Below, piece after piece: positions 9,139-10,352 of a stretch of DNA of 10,352 bases. The stretch lies in NCBI GenBank assembly GCA_030064695.1, contig JASHYV010000013.1:1-10352 (forward strand). Direction: 5' to 3'. The translations under genes were made by a program, and so were the position numbers. The DNA comes from Thermoplasmata archaeon. Lineage in GTDB: Archaea; Thermoplasmatota; Thermoplasmata; UBA184. The notes below the pieces were generated by a model that did not search any database, had not been told where the DNA came from, and worked only from the letters and a program-made list of their open reading frames with translations. Every line of letters starts with the position of its first letter. Position 1 is the first letter of the stretch.

Positions 9139-10352
9139 TCCGAGGCTCGACCTTTGCCGGCATCGCGGATGCGGTCACCTATCAGACGTCGCACAACTCC
9201 TTCGGGGTCAACGGGTCGATCACCCTCTCGCTGAGCGTGGTCTCCGCAGGGGTCAAGGACCCGACGTTCCTCTGGCTGCCGACGGACAACAGGACGGTGA
9301 ACGGACTCCCGGCCGGGCTGGAGCGATATACGGGAGAGCAGTCGTTCGACCTGGTGCTGGTGAACGCGTCGATGGCCGTCACCTCGGTCGCGATCCATGA
9401 GCCATGGGGAGGGTCGTACACCCTGACCGTGCAGTCCGGGCTGAACAACCTCCTGGTCCCGCGGGAGCAGTTCCTGAACTCGTCGTTCGGCGAGGCGATC
9501 CTGGAGGGACACTCGCCCTGGGCGGCTTCGAACACGTCGACGGGCTGGATCCTCGCCCAGGACTCGTCCGCGAAGTCCACTCTTACCGCTGATTTCGGCT
9601 CGGGTGCCGGACCGATGTACGAGCTGGGGGCGTATTGGCAGAACCGATCGATCGGCAGCGGATCGGGGAACTTCAGCAGCGTTAGCGAGAAAGGGACCCC
9701 CTCGACCAGCGCGCACCAAAGCACCTTGGCCGTCACGGTCGCCGCGGCGACCTCGACGCTGTCGAACAACTCCGGAGGCGTACCTTCCGATCCCAACCTC
9801 TACTCGAGCGGTGGACTCTCGAACCCGCCCGCGCTCCAGTCGATCGTCACGCTGAATGTCACCTCTCAGGCGACGTTGGATCTCCTGCTTGCTGCGCTGC
9901 TGGACAACATAACGGGGGGCGTCAATGGGACGTTCCAGACCGTCACATCGGACGTGGCGTCCCTGGGCCTCTCCCCATCTGTGGCGAACGCGCTGGCGAA
10001 CTCCCCGATCCTCGGTTCGGGAGTGTATGGGGTCCCGACCTACCAAGGTCCACCCCCGTCCAACTCCGGAGGGCTCTGGGGCGATATCGTCAACGCAGTG
10101 TCCGACGTGGTGCAGACCATCAACGGTGTGGTGGTCTCGGTAACCGGGATCGTATGGACGGTGACTGAGGCCGCCTTCTCCTATTTCGACCAAATCGCAG
10201 TCGCAGCGGCGGAATGGGGTGGAGACCTACTCGACAGATCGGCGGCAACTCTAGTGAATGTCGGGGCCGCGATAGGGAGGACGCTCGTCAACATACTCGA
10301 CTATGCAGTTTGGCTCATTGAGCAAGCATTACGGGTCGCCTTAAACCCGGTG
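9135..10352 (+). CDS. Large predicted extracytoplasmic (surface) protein, 3' end beyond window
   Basis: The frame has codons starting at multiples of 3, runs without a stop to the window end, and gives 406 residues from ATG 9135. Family not recognised. Residues 1-270 are rich in Ser, Thr, Asn, Gly and beta-type alternation, with eleven N-glycosylation sequons (N26 to about N264; e.g. NGS, NRT, NAS, NSS, NTS, NRS, NFS, NNS, NVT, NIT, NGT). A Pro-rich linker lies near 300-310. From about 312 on the sequence is hydrophobic-amphipathic and helical, has no sequons, and resembles a membrane-interacting or coiled stalk region. These traits suggest an exported glycoprotein of the archaeal envelope, yet no signal peptide is seen upstream. 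ATG 9135 is only the first ATG in this frame and lacks a ribosome site; two more sequons (NGT, NVT) lie in frame just before it, so the true start is probably upstream (see 9028). The last 120 bases have about 56% GC and rarer codons (CTA, TTA, ATA, AGA), unlike the neighbours. Confidence 0.75.
   Translation, partial: MIRGSTFAGIADAVTYQTSHNSFGVNGSITLSLSVVSAGVKDPTFLWLPTDNRTVNGLPAGLERYTGEQSFDLVLVNASMAVTSVAIHEPWGGSYTLTVQSGLNNLLVPREQFLNSSFGEAILEGHSPWAASNTSTGWILAQDSSAKSTLTADFGSGAGPMYELGAYWQNRSIGSGSGNFSSVSEKGTPSTSAHQSTLAVTVAAATSTLSNNSGGVPSDPNLYSSGGLSNPPALQSIVTLNVTSQATLDLLLAALLDNITGGVNGTFQTVTSDVASLGLSPSVANALANSPILGSGVYGVPTYQGPPPSNSGGLWGDIVNAVSDVVQTINGVVVSVTGIVWTVTEAAFSYFDQIAVAAAEWGGDLLDRSAATLVNVGAAIGRTLVNILDYAVWLIEQALRVALNPV

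Overview
The window looks like a chromosomal piece of a high-GC archaeon, most likely a high-GC member of the Thermoplasmatota (soil, sediment or aquifer type). That placement is an inference. It rests on an archaeal-type alanyl-tRNA synthetase with an N-terminal zinc site, a KaiC/RAD55-like ATPase, TATA-type promoters 25-30 bases from start codons that have no ribosome binding site (leaderless genes), a two-subunit-type acyl-CoA mutase, and a surface protein dense in N-glycosylation sequons. GC is roughly two thirds, so nearly every gene has long meaningless open frames in other frames.

Layout, left to right. (1) 1-1115, minus: 3'-truncated (by the window edge) RecA-superfamily protein with two KaiC-like domains, the second with a ruined P-loop. 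(2) 1275-3839, minus: alaS. (3) 3840-3930: a short divergent promoter region whose single TATA-like element can serve alaS (leaderless) and the transporter. (4) 3931-5169, plus: a 12-helix MFS transporter. (5) 4970-8968, minus: a tight operon transcribed right to left, acyl-CoA mutase large subunit -> folC -> nth. Gaps are 10 bases between mutase and folC and a 4-base GTGA overlap between folC and nth. The nth frame has no stop after its iron-sulfur cluster and runs about 200 bases antisense into the transporter's 3' end. (6) 8969-9027: a second divergent promoter with a near-symmetric TATA element, exactly 27 bases from the mutase ATG. (7) 9028/9135-10352, plus: the start of a large predicted extracytoplasmic protein that runs off the window and has a disrupted or unclear 5' end.

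Functionally the window is mostly housekeeping (translation, folate, base excision repair, membrane transport) plus one catabolic enzyme. The main observations are: the mutase carries the Phe/Ala/Gln active-site triplet of isobutyryl-CoA mutase, not the Tyr/Ala/Arg set of methylmalonyl-CoA mutase; the surface protein appears to need a one-base shift near 9084 to join its promoter-proximal start to its body, and has no visible signal peptide; nth and the MFS gene overlap convergently. No tRNA, rRNA, CRISPR array, insertion sequence or clear defence system was seen.
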